This document shows positions 60,821-64,000 of a stretch of 64,000 nucleotides of DNA, piece by piece. Source of the DNA: Geminicoccaceae bacterium (lineage in GTDB: Bacteria; Pseudomonadota; Alphaproteobacteria; Geminicoccales; Geminicoccaceae); contig JANXAZ010000008.1 in the NCBI GenBank assembly GCA_025062095.1, positions 41,681 through 105,680 on the forward strand. Reading direction: 5' to 3'. Positions within the stretch are counted from its first letter, which is position 1; each line of letters opens with the position of its first letter. The notes under the pieces are model-generated. The model was not told the DNA's origin. It saw nothing but the letters and a program-made list of their open reading frames with translations, and did no database searches. The position numbers and the translations under genes were made by a program.

Positions 60821-62701
60821 TCAGGGTGCGGGATCGCGCTCGCGCGCCGGAGCCCCCGCGAGCGACGGACGGGCCACGACCGAGCGGCGTTGCACCCATG
60901 CGAGTCCCGCCAAAAGCGCGAAGCCGGTCGCTTCCGCCGGCCACGAGCTGCTCGCCAGGAGGACGGCCGCGAGACCGAGGAGGAGCCGCTCGGGGACGGT
61001 ACAGGAGCGCAAGAGCCGGCCGGCGAGGGCGGCAGCGAGGGCGAGCACGGCGAGAGCCGCGGTGGCGACGGCGAGGGCGATCCGAGCGGGCTCGCCGATG
61101 AGGAGAAGCTCGGGCTGATAGACGAACAAGAAGGGCACGATGAAGCCGGCGACGCCGATCCGCACCGCGGCGAGACCGGTCGCCCAGAGACCCGAACGCG
61201 CGAGCCCCGCGGCGGCGTACACCGCCAACGCCACCGGCGGGGTGATCGCCGAAAGGATCGCGAAATAAAACGCGAACATGTGCGCTGCCGGCTCGACCAC
61301 GCCGAGCTTGACGAGCGCCGGGACCAGCAGCGCCACCATCACGATGTAAGCCGGTGTCGTGGGCATCCCCATACCGAGCACGATGCCCGCCGCCATCGTC
61401 AGGAGAAGCGCCAGGAACAGGCTGTTCTGAGCGAGCTTCACGAGCACCGCGGTGAAGCTCACGCCGAGCCCGGTGAGGGCGATCGTCCCGATCACGATCC
61501 CGGCGCAGGCGCAAGCGAGGGCCACGGGCAGGGTGTTGCGGGCTCCTTCCTCGAGCGCCTCGATCACGGTCGACCAGCGCAGCTCGGCGCGGGTCGCGCG
61601 CCGCAGAAGAGCCGCCGGCAGGCAGACGAGGGTGCCGGCGAGCGCGCATAAAGGCGCGCTGTAACCGAGCCCCATGCCCCCCAACAGCACGAGGATCGGC
61701 GCGAAGAGATGGCCGCGCGCGGCGAGCACGGAGCCCAGCCGCGGCACTTCGGAATCGGGCAGGCCCGCGAGGCCGTGCTCGCGCGCTTCGAGATGGACCG
61801 CGAGGAAGACGGCGAGATAGTAAAGGAGCGCCGGAACGAGCGCCCAGAGCGCCACCCGAGCGTAAGGCACGGCCAAGAATTCGGCCATGACGAAGGCCGC
61901 GGCGCCCATCACGGGCGGCATGATCTGACCGCCGGTGGAGGCGACGGCCTCGACCGCGGCGGCGAAAGGCGGACGGAAGCCGCTGCGCTTCATGAGCGGG
62001 ATGGTGATCGGCCCGTCGACCATGACGTTGGCCACGGCGCTGCCGGAAATCGTCCCGAACAGGCTCGAGCTGACCACCGACACCTTGCCCGGTCCGCCGG
62101 CGCTGCGCCCGGCGAGCGCGAGCGCCAGGTCCATGAACAACCGGCCCGTGCCGCTGCGCTCCATGAAGGCGCCGAGGAGCACGAAGACGATGACGTAAGA
62201 GGCGGAAACGCCCAGCGTCGAACCGAAAATCCCCTCGGTCGTCAGATACAGCTGATCGATCAACCTCGTCGGCTCGACGGTGGTGAACAGGAGCGCGTAA
62301 GCCAAGAACGCGAGCGCGGTCAGGGGCAACGCCCAGCCGATGCACCGCCGCGTCGCCTCGAGCACGAGCCCGACGAGGAGAACGCCGAAGACGAGGTCGG
62401 TCGCCGTGGGCTCGTCCACGTAAGGGATGCGATTGACGAGATAATCGTAATGCGCGAGCGGGTAGAGGATGGCCGCGCCAGAAAGCCCGAGCAGAACGAA
62501 GTCGACGACGCCCGGACCGCGCCCGGGCCGGCTCGGGTACGACAAGAAGACGAGGACGCTCGCGAACAGGAGATGGATGGCGCGGTGGACGAAGGCCTCG
62601 GGCGGGGCGGTGGCGACGGCCCACAGATGCCATAGAGACATCACGACCGCGATCGGCCGCACGAAACGGCCCACGATCGCGGGCGCGGCTTCCTCCCTCA
62701 T
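60821..62701 (-). CDS. TRAP transporter fused small/large permease, TAXI type
   Basis: Inner-membrane protein of 626 residues joining a four-helix DctQ-like part and a DctM-like part with about twelve helices, as usual for TAXI-TRAP systems. Clear pieces: YVIVFVLLGAFMERSGTGRLFMDLALALAGRSAGGPGKVSVVSSSLFGTISGSAVANVMVDG, TGGQIMPPVMGAAAFVMAEFL, and GIVLGMGMPTTPAYIVMVALLVPAL. It uses an ion gradient to take up a carboxylate or amino-acid-like solute delivered by the binding protein encoded upstream. ATG at 62701, 45 bp after that gene, so the two form an operon. Confidence 0.93.
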   Translation of the reverse strand: MREEAAPAIVGRFVRPIAVVMSLWHLWAVATAPPEAFVHRAIHLLFASVLVFLSYPSRPGRGPGVVDFVLLGLSGAAILYPLAHYDYLVNRIPYVDEPTATDLVFGVLLVGLVLEATRRCIGWALPLTALAFLAYALLFTTVEPTRLIDQLYLTTEGIFGSTLGVSASYVIVFVLLGAFMERSGTGRLFMDLALALAGRSAGGPGKVSVVSSSLFGTISGSAVANVMVDGPITIPLMKRSGFRPPFAAAVEAVASTGGQIMPPVMGAAAFVMAEFLAVPYARVALWALVPALLYYLAVFLAVHLEAREHGLAGLPDSEVPRLGSVLAARGHLFAPILVLLGGMGLGYSAPLCALAGTLVCLPAALLRRATRAELRWSTVIEALEEGARNTLPVALACACAGIVIGTIALTGLGVSFTAVLVKLAQNSLFLALLLTMAAGIVLGMGMPTTPAYIVMVALLVPALVKLGVVEPAAHMFAFYFAILSAITPPVALAVYAAAGLARSGLWATGLAAVRIGVAGFIVPFLFVYQPELLLIGEPARIALAVATAALAVLALAAALAGRLLRSCTVPERLLLGLAAVLLASSSWPAEATGFALLAGLAWVQRRSVVARPSLAGAPARERDPAP

Positions 62702-62746
62702 CGCGGCCCCGCCACCGGAGCGGCGAACCCGCCCGCCCGAGGGCTC

Positions 62747-63685
62747 TCAGAGAACGCCTTGCGCCTTGTAGAAGGCGATCGCACCGGGATGGAACGGCAC
62801 GCCGATGTCCTGCGCCATGGCCTTGGGTGTGAGACCCTGGATCGCTTTGTTGACGGCGACGAGGTCGCCCAGGTTCGCGACCATCGATTCGAGCATCTTC
62901 CTGACCTGCTCGGGCGGCAGCTTGCAGGAGACGATCAGGTGCGTGGCGTAGCCCACGGTTTGCACGTCCTTGGTCTGCTTGGGATAGGTGCCGGCCGGGA
63001 CGGTGACGGCCGCATAGCCGGGGTTGAGCTTCCGGAGCTCGGCGATCTTCTGATCGTCCAAGGAGAGGAGCTCGATGTCGCGGGCGGAAGCGAGATCCAT
63101 CACCGCGCCCGAAGGGATCGTGGTCCCGAGCGTGAAGGCCTGGGCGTGGCCGTCCTTCATGAGCGAGACGGCGTCCGTATACGATGCCATGAAATTGACT
63201 TTGAGATCGTTGTAGGAAAGTCCGTACACCTGCAACACGTGTTGAGTGACGACCTCGGCCGTGTTGCCACGGGTCTGCGCGGCCAGGCTCCTGCCTTTGA
63301 GATCGGCGACCGACCTGATGCCGGCATCGGCGAGCACGACGATCTGGAAGTACTGCGGATAGAGCGTGGCGAGATTGCAGACGTTTTCCGTCTTTTTCGG
63401 GAACGGCGCCAGCCCGTTGTAGCCGTCGACGGTGGAGATCGTGTTGCCGAAGCCGATCTCGGCCTTGCCTTCGTCGACCCCGCGCACGTTGGCGATGCCC
63501 GCCCCGGGCATGGTCTGCACGGTCACGCCGGGAAGAGCCTTCTCCCAGATCGCCTTGAGCGCGCCGCCCAGCGGCACCCACACCCCGCCCTGGGGGCCGG
63601 TCATGAGCCGGAGCGTTTCCGCCGAAGCGACACTCGCGGTCGCCATACCGGCCGCCGCCAACGCCGTCACCAGGATCTTGCGCAT
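62747..63685 (-). CDS. TAXI-family TRAP solute-binding protein
   Basis: Periplasmic binding protein of 312 residues. Signal peptide: KILVTALAAAGMATASVASA. The mature part starts ETLRLMTGPQGGVWVPLGGALKAIWEK, the typical TAXI opening, followed by AGIANVRGVDEGKAEIGFGNTISTVDGYNG, ADLKGRSLAAQTRGNT and ATHLIVSCKLPPEQVRKML. Solutes of TAXI systems are mostly unknown; glutamate and other carboxylates have been reported. ATG at 63685 with a GGGGGGAAAG ribosome site. First gene of the TRAP operon. Confidence 0.93.
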   Translation of the reverse strand: MRKILVTALAAAGMATASVASAETLRLMTGPQGGVWVPLGGALKAIWEKALPGVTVQTMPGAGIANVRGVDEGKAEIGFGNTISTVDGYNGLAPFPKKTENVCNLATLYPQYFQIVVLADAGIRSVADLKGRSLAAQTRGNTAEVVTQHVLQVYGLSYNDLKVNFMASYTDAVSLMKDGHAQAFTLGTTIPSGAVMDLASARDIELLSLDDQKIAELRKLNPGYAAVTVPAGTYPKQTKDVQTVGYATHLIVSCKLPPEQVRKMLESMVANLGDLVAVNKAIQGLTPKAMAQDIGVPFHPGAIAFYKAQGVL

Positions 63686-64000
63686 CGTTCTTTCCCCCCT
63701 GACCATTCCCGGCTTCCTCTTAGCGGCCGGAGGCGGAGCCCGAAAAGAGGCCGGATCCGTCGGGGGCGGCCTCCTCGCGGCGCGCCTCCGCCTCTTGGTT
63801 TCGTCCGCGATCCGCGCACCGAACGGTATCGCCAGGCGAGAACCGAGCCCGAATGCGCGGGTAAAGCTCGACCCTTTCGGTGCCGCGTTGGGCCTCCGGC
63901 GGGCCGGGGCGCGAGCGCGCTCGGACGACCCGACGCTTCGCTCCACGCGCATCGCGCGGCCGCGCCGCTTCTCGCCCGGCTCCGGTCGCTCACGGTTCCG
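63686..64000. other. Upstream region of TRAP operon, to window edge
   Basis: 315 bp with no recognisable gene. It should contain the TRAP operon promoter. No operator-like repeat is evident. Confidence 0.4.

Noticed and set aside
1..64000. tRNA, rRNA, CRISPR arrays, insertion sequences
   Set aside because: I looked for cloverleaf-like TTCGANNC contexts, regularly spaced repeats and transposase motifs and saw none; a dedicated scan was not possible.

Overview
The window is GC-rich, densely packed chromosomal DNA of a Gram-negative bacterium, most likely an alphaproteobacterium. Three features support this: a DUF1244 protein, two copies of the alphaproteobacterial LexA box (GTTC-N7-GTTC) at the imuA and dnaE2 promoters, and a Caulobacter-type sphingolipid locus. 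I saw no rRNA, tRNA, CRISPR array or insertion sequence. Many neighbouring genes overlap by 4 bp (ATGA/GTGA) and are probably translationally coupled. All assignments come from reading the sequence; no database search was run.

Left part (1-12186): a partial alkaline phosphatase; a XylB-like sugar dehydrogenase; a GtrA / methyltransferase / GtrB-like glycosyltransferase / ChbG-like deacetylase group; MscL; a three-gene CUT2 sugar ABC transporter; an L-arabinonate dehydratase; a tartrate/D-malate dehydrogenase and a cupin. Dehydrogenase, transporter and dehydratase together suggest non-phosphorylative oxidation of L-arabinose or D-xylose.

Middle part (12187-29347): a possible broken gene, DUF1244, an M16 peptidase, AspRS and a nitrilase-family amidase. 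Then comes a lanthanide-type methanol dehydrogenase region: three secreted unknowns, cytochrome c and XoxJ on the plus strand; a DUF3280-like protein and XoxF on the minus strand, the latter with a strong terminator. An LtnD-like dehydrogenase, an AI-2E family permease and an MsbA-like ABC exporter follow.

The centrepiece (29421-45074) is a bacterial sphingolipid locus. A minus-strand operon encodes an acyl-AMP ligase, ceramide reductase CerR, a dedicated acyl carrier protein and serine palmitoyltransferase. Facing it, a plus-strand run encodes a sulfotransferase, a three-domain GT8/methyltransferase/ELM1 protein, a fatty-acid-hydroxylase-type enzyme, ceramide synthase (bCerS), a CpgD-like nucleotidyltransferase, a phosphoesterase, an LptF/LptG-like permease pair, a ceramide kinase (CpgB-like) and a degenerate nucleotidyltransferase. 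The set can account for ceramide assembly, head-group building and export, and it has several genes beyond the basic Caulobacter pathway.

Right part (45075-64000): a UPF0173 hydrolase; the SOS mutagenesis genes dnaE2, imuB and imuA, split by a frameshifted Uma2 nuclease gene; a polysaccharide flippase with two 393-residue GT2 paralogues; adenine deaminase; the periplasmic methionine sulfoxide reductase MsrP; and a TAXI-type TRAP transporter.
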